Below, one piece after another: positions 44,372 through 51,491 of a stretch of DNA of 64,000 nucleotides. Positions within the stretch are counted from its first letter, which is position 1; the number at the start of each line of letters is the position of its first letter. Below the pieces are notes generated by a model. The model ran no database searches and was not told the DNA's origin. It saw only the letters and a program-made list of their open reading frames with translations. The position numbers and the translations under genes were made by a program. Origin of the DNA: Myxococcus stipitatus DSM 14675 (GTDB lineage: Bacteria > Myxococcota > Myxococcia > Myxococcales > Myxococcaceae); assembly GCF_000331735.1 (NCBI RefSeq), contig NC_020126.1:9675501-9739500 (forward strand), written 5' to 3'.

Positions 44372-47203
44372 TCAGTATCGCCCCTTCACCCCGAGGATGG
44401 GCAGGACGATGGGCAGGCCCACCGCCTTCTTGGAGAGGGGGCGACCTCCGCCGCCGTCGTACTCGAAGCTCACCGTCTCCCGGCTGATGGTGACGTTGAG
44501 CATGTCCAGGTACGCCTCCAGGCTGAAGGTCTCGTACACCCACGACTTGGACAGGCGCATGTCGAAGCGGATGAACGCGGGCAGCCGGTCCACCGCGTCC
44601 CGGTCCACCTTCACCCACGAGGCGCGCCCGAAGCTGTCCCGGCCCACGCGGTGCGTCTGCGTGCCCAGCGTGCCGTACTCGGGGCGGCCCGTGTTGAAGT
44701 GCAGCACGCCGCCCAGGGACACGCTGTTGGAGAACTTGTAGCTGAGCACCAGGTTGAGGACGTGCGTCTGGTCGAAGGCGAAGGGCAGGTTCGACACGGA
44801 CTCTCCCCGCACGTTGCCGTCCGCGTCGTAGCGGTAGAAGCGCGTGCGGCGCACGCTGCGCTGCAACGAATAGGAGAGCCAGCCGAACCAGTTGTCGCCC
44901 AGCGGATGGCGCACCAGCAGCTCCAGGCCATAGGCCAGGCCCCGGCTCTTGAAGTCCGGCAGGTCCAGGTCATCGCGGTCCGGGATGCCGGAGCCGTCGC
45001 CCGGGTCCGGCAGCGGGCTGGGGTCATCCACCAGGCCCTCGTCGGCGAAGGGCGTCAGCTCGATGGTGCGCACCAGCGGGTTGACGTACACGTCCAGCCC
45101 CACGTCCAGGCCCTGGAGCACCTTCCACTCCGCGCCCAGCGAGAACTGCGCGCCCTGCTGGAGCCCCAGGAAGAGGCTGCCCACGTCCACCACGGGCAGG
45201 CTGATGAGGGAGGTGGGCGGCTGGTGGAACAGGCCCGCGGAGCCCTTGAGCACCACCGAGTCGGTGAGCTGGTGGCGCAGCGTGAGCCGAGGCTCCACCG
45301 CCGTCCGGTCGATGCCCGGCGACAGGTGGTAGTTGTCCACGCGCAGCCCCGGCACCACGGACCACGTCGGCGTGGGCTGCCACACCAGCTCCGCCCACGC
45401 GCCCATGAAGGTGGCCAGCGCCACCGGGGCCAGCTCGTCCGTCTCCTCGTCCGGCGTCAGCTCGTAGAAGTCGACGATGGCGCGCTTGTGGTCCGCGTCG
45501 CCGCCCAGCCGCAGCGTCACGTCCTGGCGCAGCGCCCGGGTGTAGCCCACGCGCGCGGCCCACGTGCCCTGGTCGATGTGGATGGAGGTGTCCTCGTCGG
45601 GCGGGTCGCGGCTGATGACGGAGAAGCGGTCCAGCCCCCACGTCACGCCCAGCTCCAGCTCGCCACCGCCCACCGGGTGGCGGTGCCGCAGGTCGACGCG
45701 GTGGAAGAGGATGGACTGGAGCCCCGTCTCGCCGAACTCGTCCCGCGCCTCGGTGCCGAAGGTGTCCGAGGAGCCGAAGGCGAACAGCCGCAGCTTGCCC
45801 TCCCCCACGTCCTGCTCCACGCGCAGCTGGTAGTCCCAGAAGTCGAGCACCACCTGGGGGTTGAGGCGCCCCGGAGCCGGCGGGTCCTGGAGCCGGTTGG
45901 CCGCGAGCGCGATGAGCCACGGCGTATAGGAATAGCGGCCCGCGACGCTGACGTTGGTGCCGGTGGACTTGAAGGGCGTCTCCAGGAAGAAGCCCGCGTT
46001 GATGAGGTCCGCGTACGCGCTGCCATGGACGCGGTCGTCCCGGGGCCGGGTCAGCCGCCCCTCGATGGCGCCTCCCAACAGCCGCCCGTAGCGAGGCGGC
46101 GGCGAGCCCGGGAAGAAGTCGATGGCGTCGATGAAGTCCGGGTGGATGACGGCCGGGCCCAGGAACAGGTGGAAGAGGATGGGGACGCGGATGCCATCCA
46201 GGAAGTAGCCCGTGGCCGCGGGCTGGCTGCCGCGCACCACCGGGTAGGCCACGCCGGACAGCATGCTGCCCACGCCCGGCAGCAGCATGATGACGCGGAA
46301 CGGGTCCCCCATCGTCCCGGGCACCTCCCGCAGCTCCGCGTCGTGCAGCGTGACGCGGCTGACCTCCGTGCGCTCGCGATCTCCCCGCACCACCGTCTCG
46401 TACGGGTTGATGACCAAGGGCGCCAGCCCGTACACCACCTCCAGCGCCTCGCGCGTCTGGAGCGCCTCCAGGAAGACGCCGGGCTTGTGGCCGGGCGCCG
46501 TCACCCGGACGCGCTGACCTCCCGCGGGCCAGCGCGCCTCGAAGCGGCCCTCCACGTCCGTCTGCACGGGCGCGTCCGGTGCGCTGTCCGACACCAGCGT
46601 GGCACCGACGATGGGGCGCCGGTGGCCCTTGGTGCGCACCAGGCCCCGCAGCGTGACGGGGGCCTGGGAGGCCGCGCCGGAGACAGGCACGGGGGCCTCG
46701 AAGCGGTACTCGAAGGCCAGCCGCACCGCCACGGGTTGGCCATCCAACGTCGCGGGGGTGAAGCGCAGCGACGGCGCGGCGTGCAGCGCGGCCCTGTCCA
46801 GCAGCGGGTGGACGCCCAGCACCAACGTCGCGGTCTCCACCTCCCCCGCTTCGTCAATCCACAACTCCAACCGCACGACACCCGCGATGCGCTCCGGGGC
46901 GAGCTCCGGCGGGTACGGCGCGGGCGAGTCCTGCGCCAGCGAGGGCGGCACGAAGACAGGCTCGGCCGTGGCCCCTCCCGCGTCTGGAGCCAGGCCCTCC
47001 ACCGACCAGCCCGCGTCGGTGCGCGCCAGGCCCGCCTCCACGGCCACCGCGCCCGCATCGGGGGGGCCCGCATCACGGGCGGAGGGCCCCTGCGCGCGCG
47101 CGAGCACGAGGGGAAGCAGCACCAGCACCAGCGGCCAAGGCCCCTCGAGTGCGCGAGGCCCGAGTCCTCGCCGTCGCTGCTGTCCCCAACGCGTATCCGT
47201 CAC
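44372..47203 (-). CDS. TonB-dependent receptor with fused TonB C-terminal-like domain
   Basis: 943 aa from the GTG at 47203 (GGGAAG upstream), chosen because it directly precedes a signal peptide (WPLVLVLLPLVLARAQG). Order: Pro/Ala linker, TonB-CTD-like domain (~75-165: YPPELAPERIAGVVRLELWIDEAGEVETATLVLGVHPLLDRAALHAAPSLRFTPA), carboxypeptidase-regulatory-like beta domain (~175-255), plug (~275-410: PGTMGDPFRVIMLLPGV..VRGSQPAATGYFLDGI) and a 22-strand-type barrel to the C-terminus, which ends in an aromatic residue. An energy-transducer domain inside a receptor is an odd but recurrent myxobacterial design. Substrate unknown. A terminator-like hairpin lies ~135 nt upstream. Confidence 0.85.
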   Translation of the reverse strand: MTDTRWGQQRRRGLGPRALEGPWPLVLVLLPLVLARAQGPSARDAGPPDAGAVAVEAGLARTDAGWSVEGLAPDAGGATAEPVFVPPSLAQDSPAPYPPELAPERIAGVVRLELWIDEAGEVETATLVLGVHPLLDRAALHAAPSLRFTPATLDGQPVAVRLAFEYRFEAPVPVSGAASQAPVTLRGLVRTKGHRRPIVGATLVSDSAPDAPVQTDVEGRFEARWPAGGQRVRVTAPGHKPGVFLEALQTREALEVVYGLAPLVINPYETVVRGDRERTEVSRVTLHDAELREVPGTMGDPFRVIMLLPGVGSMLSGVAYPVVRGSQPAATGYFLDGIRVPILFHLFLGPAVIHPDFIDAIDFFPGSPPPRYGRLLGGAIEGRLTRPRDDRVHGSAYADLINAGFFLETPFKSTGTNVSVAGRYSYTPWLIALAANRLQDPPAPGRLNPQVVLDFWDYQLRVEQDVGEGKLRLFAFGSSDTFGTEARDEFGETGLQSILFHRVDLRHRHPVGGGELELGVTWGLDRFSVISRDPPDEDTSIHIDQGTWAARVGYTRALRQDVTLRLGGDADHKRAIVDFYELTPDEETDELAPVALATFMGAWAELVWQPTPTWSVVPGLRVDNYHLSPGIDRTAVEPRLTLRHQLTDSVVLKGSAGLFHQPPTSLISLPVVDVGSLFLGLQQGAQFSLGAEWKVLQGLDVGLDVYVNPLVRTIELTPFADEGLVDDPSPLPDPGDGSGIPDRDDLDLPDFKSRGLAYGLELLVRHPLGDNWFGWLSYSLQRSVRRTRFYRYDADGNVRGESVSNLPFAFDQTHVLNLVLSYKFSNSVSLGGVLHFNTGRPEYGTLGTQTHRVGRDSFGRASWVKVDRDAVDRLPAFIRFDMRLSKSWVYETFSLEAYLDMLNVTISRETVSFEYDGGGGRPLSKKAVGLPIVLPILGVKGRY

Positions 47204-47572
47204 TGGCTTCCCGGGTGGCTCCGGGCCGCATGACGCCAGGGACGCGGCGGGGAGACAAGCGGCCAGACTCGAAGCCGTCGGGCCGACAGCAAGAGCAACC
47301 GCCAGGGCGAGCCCTCCGTCCCCTGGTGGACGCGAAAAGGGCCTCCCGTCGTGAAACCGACAGGGCCCTTGCCTCCGAGGGAGGGAGGACATGCGCACGA
47401 GGGCTCACCAATTTCCCCGCACCCTGGAGCCCCGCGTCATGAATGCTTGTCTGTCCCTTTCACGGTGCCGGCCGACGCCCATTGTCCGCCCGCCACCCCC
47501 TCCTCTTTCCCCCGAGCCGCCACCGGCGGGGCTGAGCCTGCCCACCCCCACCGTCACCGGAAGGGACCTGGG
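47204..47572. other. Intergenic region between TonB receptor and small membrane protein
   Basis: About 370 nt separating divergent genes. Apart from the hairpin at 47337-47370 it shows no gene. An in-frame extension of the receptor to 47398 is possible on paper but would run through this hairpin and reads as low-complexity Pro/Arg/Ala sequence. Confidence 0.45.
47337..47370 (-). terminator. Rho-independent-type hairpin upstream of the TonB receptor gene (terminator or attenuator)
   Basis: AAGGGCC (47337-47343) pairs with GGCCCTT (47364-47370), and inside GTCG (47348-47351) pairs with CGAC (47358-47361). On the minus strand the hairpin ends in TTTT, the textbook form. It is ~135 nt before the receptor GTG. 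Because no minus-strand gene ends nearby, it may be a leader attenuator for the receptor rather than the end of another gene. Confidence 0.5.
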
Positions 47573-47824
47573 ATGATTGCCCCGCCCAGCATCCACGTCG
47601 TCCGCTGGCGCCTGCTCCAGCTGCTGTTCGGGCTGCTGCTGCTGGCCGTGGCGCTCACCTTCCTGCCCTCCATGAGCCCGGACGCGTCCGCGCGGGACAC
47701 GCTCACGGCGGAGCAGTCCGTGGGCCCTCGGGAGGAGGCCTCCCGCGCCACGGAGACTCCGCGGCCCGGCCTGGCGCCCACGGAGAAGTGTCCTCCCGAC
47801 ACGCTCTGCCTGCCCATGCGCTAG
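47573..47824 (+). CDS. Small membrane-anchored protein
   Basis: 83 aa from ATG 47573 (AAGGGA 6 nt upstream). One strong hydrophobic helix (~10-31, VVRWRLLQLLFGLLLLAVALTFL) and a polar, Pro/Glu-rich tail containing two Cys near the end (CPPDTLC). No family recognised. Lies divergent from the TonB receptor and convergent with the XRE regulator. Its good ribosome site and the helix followed by an ordered composition make it a plausible gene, but nothing else supports it. Confidence 0.5.
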   Translation: MIAPPSIHVVRWRLLQLLFGLLLLAVALTFLPSMSPDASARDTLTAEQSVGPREEASRATETPRPGLAPTEKCPPDTLCLPMR

Positions 47825-47852
47825 AGGCGCGCCGCGCGCGCCCCGCGTGCGC

Positions 47853-48362
47853 TCAGCGCTGCGGGAGGATGGCGGTGGCGACCTGATTCACCAGCTTGAG
47901 CTGGCCCCGGGACATGCGGCGCAGCGTGCGAAGCAGCCGCCGCATCTCCGGCAGGTGGTCCTTCTCACGCGAGTCCTCCTCCCAGAGCCCCGCCCCCACC
48001 GAGACCGCCGTCACCAGCCCCATCCCCACGTCCGCGGACAGGCGCAACGCCAGACACAGCCGGAACAGCGTGGGCACGCTGGGCATCATCTTCCCGCGCT
48101 CCATCCGCCCGTAGACCTCCGCCGCGATGCCGATGCGCTCGGCCACATCCGCTTGCGTCAGCCCCGCGCGCATCCGCGCGGACCGGGCCTCCTCACCGAC
48201 ACTCAGCGCCAGGCGGCGCTCCAGTTGCTGACGCGACAGCCGGGCACGGTCGCTGAGTCGCCGCTGGCGGACCTTGGGCGGCTTGCGGGTGGAGGCAGAA
48301 CCTTCAGGGTGGGTCTTCACCGCGTCAACCTTCTGAGTACGGCCCGAGACCAGGGCCTGCAC
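47853..48362 (-). CDS. XRE-family helix-turn-helix regulator
   Basis: About 169 aa from the GTG at 48362, 9 nt after AGGAGG; the in-frame GTG at 48368 is only 3 nt from it. A basic N-terminal tail (~10-45) precedes an XRE/Cro-type HTH (~60-115: ARMRAGLTQADVAERIGIAAEVYGRMERGKMMPSVPTLFRLCLAL) and a C-terminal helical part (LPEMRRLLRTLRRMSRGQLKLVNQVATAI). A 14-bp perfect palindrome sits just upstream of the start, so autoregulation is likely. Targets unknown. Confidence 0.8.
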   Translation of the reverse strand: MQALVSGRTQKVDAVKTHPEGSASTRKPPKVRQRRLSDRARLSRQQLERRLALSVGEEARSARMRAGLTQADVAERIGIAAEVYGRMERGKMMPSVPTLFRLCLALRLSADVGMGLVTAVSVGAGLWEEDSREKDHLPEMRRLLRTLRRMSRGQLKLVNQVATAILPQR

Positions 48363-48377
48363 TGGCACAGGCCTCCT

Positions 48378-48391
48378 CGGACACGTGTCCG
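48378..48391. promoter_or_regulatory. 14-bp palindromic operator candidate at the XRE gene
   Basis: CGGACACGTGTCCG is a perfect 14-bp palindrome directly upstream of the ribosome site of the XRE gene and just downstream of a TATAAG box on the minus strand (48398-48403). A dimeric repressor bound here would block transcription, so it is a natural site for autoregulation by the XRE protein. Confidence 0.5.
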
Positions 48392-48638
48392 GCTGGACTT
48401 ATAACCCAGCACGTCAGCAGGCGAAATACCGATACGCCGGGTAGTCTTCCGGCCTGCCGCCCTTGCGCGTCCTACCCACCACCACACGTCCCTCCCGCGC
48501 CTCGCCGCCCGCGCCCTTCCGCCCGACTCCCCAGGGAAGAAGCCCGCCTTGAGACCCTCCAGGTTCATCGTCTCCTATTGGACCTTTGACGCCGGAAGCG
48601 GCCACCCTCCCAGGTCCCCCTCCCCCGGACTCCCACGC

Positions 48639-48668
48639 TTGACACCTCCCATCCGAAAAGCTGAAAAT
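48639..48668 (+). promoter_or_regulatory. Candidate sigma-70 promoter for the lipoprotein/TPR pair
   Basis: A perfect -35 box TTGACA (48639-48644) is followed after 18 nt by GAAAAT (48663-48668), inside an AT-rich patch. The transcript would start near 48675, about 30 nt before the TTG start at 48706. The rest of 48369-48638 has no recognised gene. Confidence 0.45.
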
Positions 48669-48705
48669 CAAGATATAGCCTCAAAACTGTTCAAGGGAGA
48701 AAACC

Positions 48706-49164
48706 TTGCGCGTCGGTGGAGCCCTGCTCGCGTGCTGGCTGGCGGCCTGGACGGTCGGCTGTGGCCATGCGGAGCCCGCCACGCGTCCTGGCCCCGCGGC
48801 GGAGCAGGACGACGACTCGTCGCGGGTGAAGGGCAGCTCCGTGCACGCGCGCATCCTCGCGCTGATGGCGCGGGGCGAGTTCACCCAGGCCCAGGCGCTC
48901 ATCGCGGAGGGCACGGCCGCGGGCCTGCTCTCGCGCGAGGTGGCGACGCGGCTCACCGAGCGCATCGCCGTGCTCAACACGCGGCTGGGCGACATCCCCG
49001 CGCGCCTCACCCGCGTGCACGACTTCCCGTCGAAGCTCAAGGACACCACGCTCTTCGAGATACGGCGGATGTTGCAGACGAAGGACTTCAGCGTCGCGAC
49101 GCAGAGCCAACTCAACCTGGCCAAGAAGCTCATCCAGGAACAGAAGCGACTCTTGGAAGACTGA
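48706..49164 (+). CDS. Small helical lipoprotein
   Basis: 152 aa from the TTG at 48706, supported by AAGGGAG 7 nt upstream. Lipobox TVGC, Cys19. The mature part is helical and polar (SSVHARILALMARGEFTQAQALIAEGTAAGLL..LNLAKKLIQEQKRLLED), which resembles a short helical-repeat or TPR-like segment. Start of a two-gene operon with the TPR-like protein 9 nt downstream. No family recognised; possibly a partner in assembly or protein-protein contact at the outer membrane. Confidence 0.72.
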   Translation: MRVGGALLACWLAAWTVGCGHAEPATRPGPAAEQDDDSSRVKGSSVHARILALMARGEFTQAQALIAEGTAAGLLSREVATRLTERIAVLNTRLGDIPARLTRVHDFPSKLKDTTLFEIRRMLQTKDFSVATQSQLNLAKKLIQEQKRLLED

Positions 49165-49173
49165 GGAGCCCCC

Positions 49174-49731
49174 ATGTCCGGCCACCCCACCGCCGATGAG
49201 CTGATGAAGCGCCTCCTCGCCGCACGCGAGGCCGGGGACGCCCACCACGCCAGCGCCAACCAGCTGCGGCTGCTGCGCGAGCTGACGCGGGACGCGCCCA
49301 CCTTCACCCCCGCGCTGCTGGAGCTGGCGCGGCTGCTCCAGCTCACCGACGAGCCCGGCGTGGACGCGGAGGTGACGTTCACGGAGGTGCAGCGCCTCCT
49401 GGAGCAGGCGGTGTCCGTCTCGCGCCGCAACGCCTCCTCGCTCGTGGAGCTGGGCTACTTCCTGGACGTCGTGCGCGGCCGCGAGGACGACGCCGCCACG
49501 CTCTGGGAGGAGAGCGCGGGCAAGTCGCTCAAGACGCTCGAGCAGGCGTGGGCGGGGCTCTTGCGCGGCTGGTCGGATGCTCGCACGAAGGAGTCGCTGG
49601 AGAAGGCGCTGCGCCTGGCCGAGCGCGCGGAGAAGGTCTTTCCCGACTCGCTCCGGCTGCTGGACGAGGTGGAGCTGGTGCGCGAGTACGCGCGGCAGGA
49701 CGGGCTGCTGAAACCGACCTCGGAGCCATGA
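49174..49731 (+). CDS. TPR-like helical-repeat protein
   Basis: 185 aa, wholly helical, with repeated Ala/Leu-rich helix pairs (ALLELARLLQLT..EVQRLLEQAVSVSRRNASSLVELGYFLDVV..LEKALRLAERAEKVFPDS) typical of tetratricopeptide repeats. No signal peptide, so cytoplasmic, unlike the lipoprotein encoded 9 nt before it. GGAG precedes ATG 49174 at 5 nt. Likely a scaffold; partner unknown. The next gene is a Ser/Thr kinase 119 nt later on the same strand. Confidence 0.72.
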   Translation: MSGHPTADELMKRLLAAREAGDAHHASANQLRLLRELTRDAPTFTPALLELARLLQLTDEPGVDAEVTFTEVQRLLEQAVSVSRRNASSLVELGYFLDVVRGREDDAATLWEESAGKSLKTLEQAWAGLLRGWSDARTKESLEKALRLAERAEKVFPDSLRLLDEVELVREYARQDGLLKPTSEP

Positions 49732-49850
49732 GGGGGAGGATGGAGCACACACTACCCATGGGGTGACTTCCGGCTCGCGGATGTGGATACTTTCCACGCG
49801 AAACCGCGGGCCCATCGGGGCCTTTCCGCGGCCATCCGAGGAGAGTCGCC

Positions 49851-50990
49851 ATGTCGCCGCCGTCGTTCGACACCTCCGCGCCACCGCAAGTGCTGCTGCG
49901 GTCCGGCCGGGCCTCGTACGAGCTCGTCAAGTCGCTGGGGGCCGCGCACCATGGGGAGCTGTTGCTCGCCCGGCGCCGCTACGAGTCGGACTTCTGTGGC
50001 TACGCGGTCATCAAGCGCCCGCTCCAGGACAGCGCTGGCACCGAGCACCGCCTCCTGGAGGAAGGCCGCCTCACCGCGCTCCTGCACCACCCCAACGTCG
50101 CGTCGGTGCACCACCTCGAGGGTCCTGACGACACGGCGGTGCTCGTGTTCGAGCACACCCCCGGCCACCGGCTGGACACGCTGCTGGAGGCGTCCGGGCG
50201 CTCGCGGCTCCCCTTCACGGAGGGCTTCGCGCTCTACGTCGCCGCCGAGGTCGCCGAGGCGCTCCACCACGCCCACACCCTCACCGACGAGGAGGGCCGC
50301 CCGCTGCGCGTGGTCCACCGCGACGTGTCTCCGCACAACCTCCTCATCACCGAGCACGGCGCGGTGAAGCTGCTCGACTTCGGCGCCGCGTCGTCCGTGC
50401 TCTCGGACGAGGAGCAGCGCGCGGCGCCTCCCGTGAGCCTGGCCTACGCCGCGCCCGAGCACGTCGCGCGACAGGCGCTGGACGGGCGCGCGGACCTGTT
50501 CAGCCTGGGGCTGGTGCTGCTGCAACTGCTCACGGGGCGCCACCTGTTCGAGGGCGCGGACCGCTTCGAGGCCGAGCGCCGCCGCCGCCGGGAGCACGCG
50601 CTGCCGTCCGCCGCGCCGACACACGAGGCGGCGCTGGACGCGGCGATGCAGGAGGCCGTGGGCATGGCGGCCTCGCGCGAGCTGCGCCGGAGGATTCGGG
50701 CCTACGGGCACGAGGACCTGGAGGACGCGCTGCGCTCGGTGCCGGTGGCCTTCCAGCCGCTCCTGCGCGGCACGCTGGCGCCGGAGCGGGAGGAGCGCTT
50801 CGGCACCGGCGCGGAGCTGGCGCGGGCGCTGCGGCTGTATGCGCGCCGCGCGGGGCTCGTGTTCGGCCGGCCGGAGGCACTCGCCGAGGTGACGGGCCTG
50901 CGCTACGCCGCGCTGCGCGTCCAGGCGGGCGCGACCCCGGAAGAGGTGATGGAGGACAGGCTCCTGCCGGAGGAGGACCCCGCGGGCTGA
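49851..50990 (+). CDS. Hanks-type Ser/Thr protein kinase
   Basis: 379 aa. Kinase core ~20-290: Gly-loop degenerate (LGAAHHGEL), ATP Lys K55 (YAVIKRP), helix C Glu (LLEEGRL, 70-71), catalytic D158 in HRDVSPHN, metal-binding D176 in DFG, and APE as AAPEHV. The C-terminal ~90 residues are helical with no membrane helix, so it is cytoplasmic. HRDVSPHN rather than HRDLKPxN is common in myxobacterial kinases. GAGGAG 6 nt before ATG 49851. Substrates unknown; followed 119 nt later by a response regulator. Confidence 0.9.
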   Translation: MSPPSFDTSAPPQVLLRSGRASYELVKSLGAAHHGELLLARRRYESDFCGYAVIKRPLQDSAGTEHRLLEEGRLTALLHHPNVASVHHLEGPDDTAVLVFEHTPGHRLDTLLEASGRSRLPFTEGFALYVAAEVAEALHHAHTLTDEEGRPLRVVHRDVSPHNLLITEHGAVKLLDFGAASSVLSDEEQRAAPPVSLAYAAPEHVARQALDGRADLFSLGLVLLQLLTGRHLFEGADRFEAERRRRREHALPSAAPTHEAALDAAMQEAVGMAASRELRRRIRAYGHEDLEDALRSVPVAFQPLLRGTLAPEREERFGTGAELARALRLYARRAGLVFGRPEALAEVTGLRYAALRVQAGATPEEVMEDRLLPEEDPAG

Positions 50991-51109
50991 GGGGCGCTCA
51001 CAGGGTGTTCTCGGAACGTCCACTGCTCGACACCTGGAGCGTCTCGGGGTGGACGTCTCGACGCGGCGCGGCTGGCAGCCGTACGACTTCGGTACGAGGC
51101 TGAGTCTCC

Positions 51110-51481
51110 ATGTGCACGCCAAGCCTCGTCCTCCTGGTGGAGGACCATGATGACAGCCGGGAACTGCTGGAGGAGTTCCTGACGATGGAGGGCTTCGCCG
51201 TGGAGACGGCGGGCAACGGGCAGTCCGCGTGGGAGCGGCTGCGTCGACTCCCTCGGCCGGATGCGGTGGTCCTGGACCTGATGATGCCGGTGATGAGCGG
51301 GTGGGAGCTGATGCGCCACGTCCGCGAGGATGACCAACTGCGCGCGCTGCCCGTGGTGGTGGTGTCCGGCGCGGGCAACAGCCAGCCCTTGCCGGAGGGC
51401 GTGCGCGCCACGGTGCCCAAGCCGGTGGATTTGGGAGAGCTGCGAGCGACGCTGGCCCGCGTGGTGAGCGCGGCGCGCTGA
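51110..51481 (+). CDS. Single-domain response regulator
   Basis: 123 aa receiver only: D12 and D14 region (VEDHDDS), phospho-acceptor D56 (VLDLMMPVMSGWEL), Ser in VSGAG and Lys in TVPKPVD. Very close to the receivers that partner the myxobacterial soluble kinases. It lies tail to tail with the RsbR-like kinase gene (10-nt gap), which makes that kinase a plausible partner. Confidence 0.88.
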   Translation: MCTPSLVLLVEDHDDSRELLEEFLTMEGFAVETAGNGQSAWERLRRLPRPDAVVLDLMMPVMSGWELMRHVREDDQLRALPVVVVSGAGNSQPLPEGVRATVPKPVDLGELRATLARVVSAAR

Positions 51482-51491
51482 GCCCGGGGCC

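Noticed and set aside
47204..47440. Cobalamin riboswitch upstream of the TonB receptor
   Set aside because: Short GGGAA and GGTG words occur on the minus strand, but the conserved CCCCGCxACTGT and B12-box blocks are absent.
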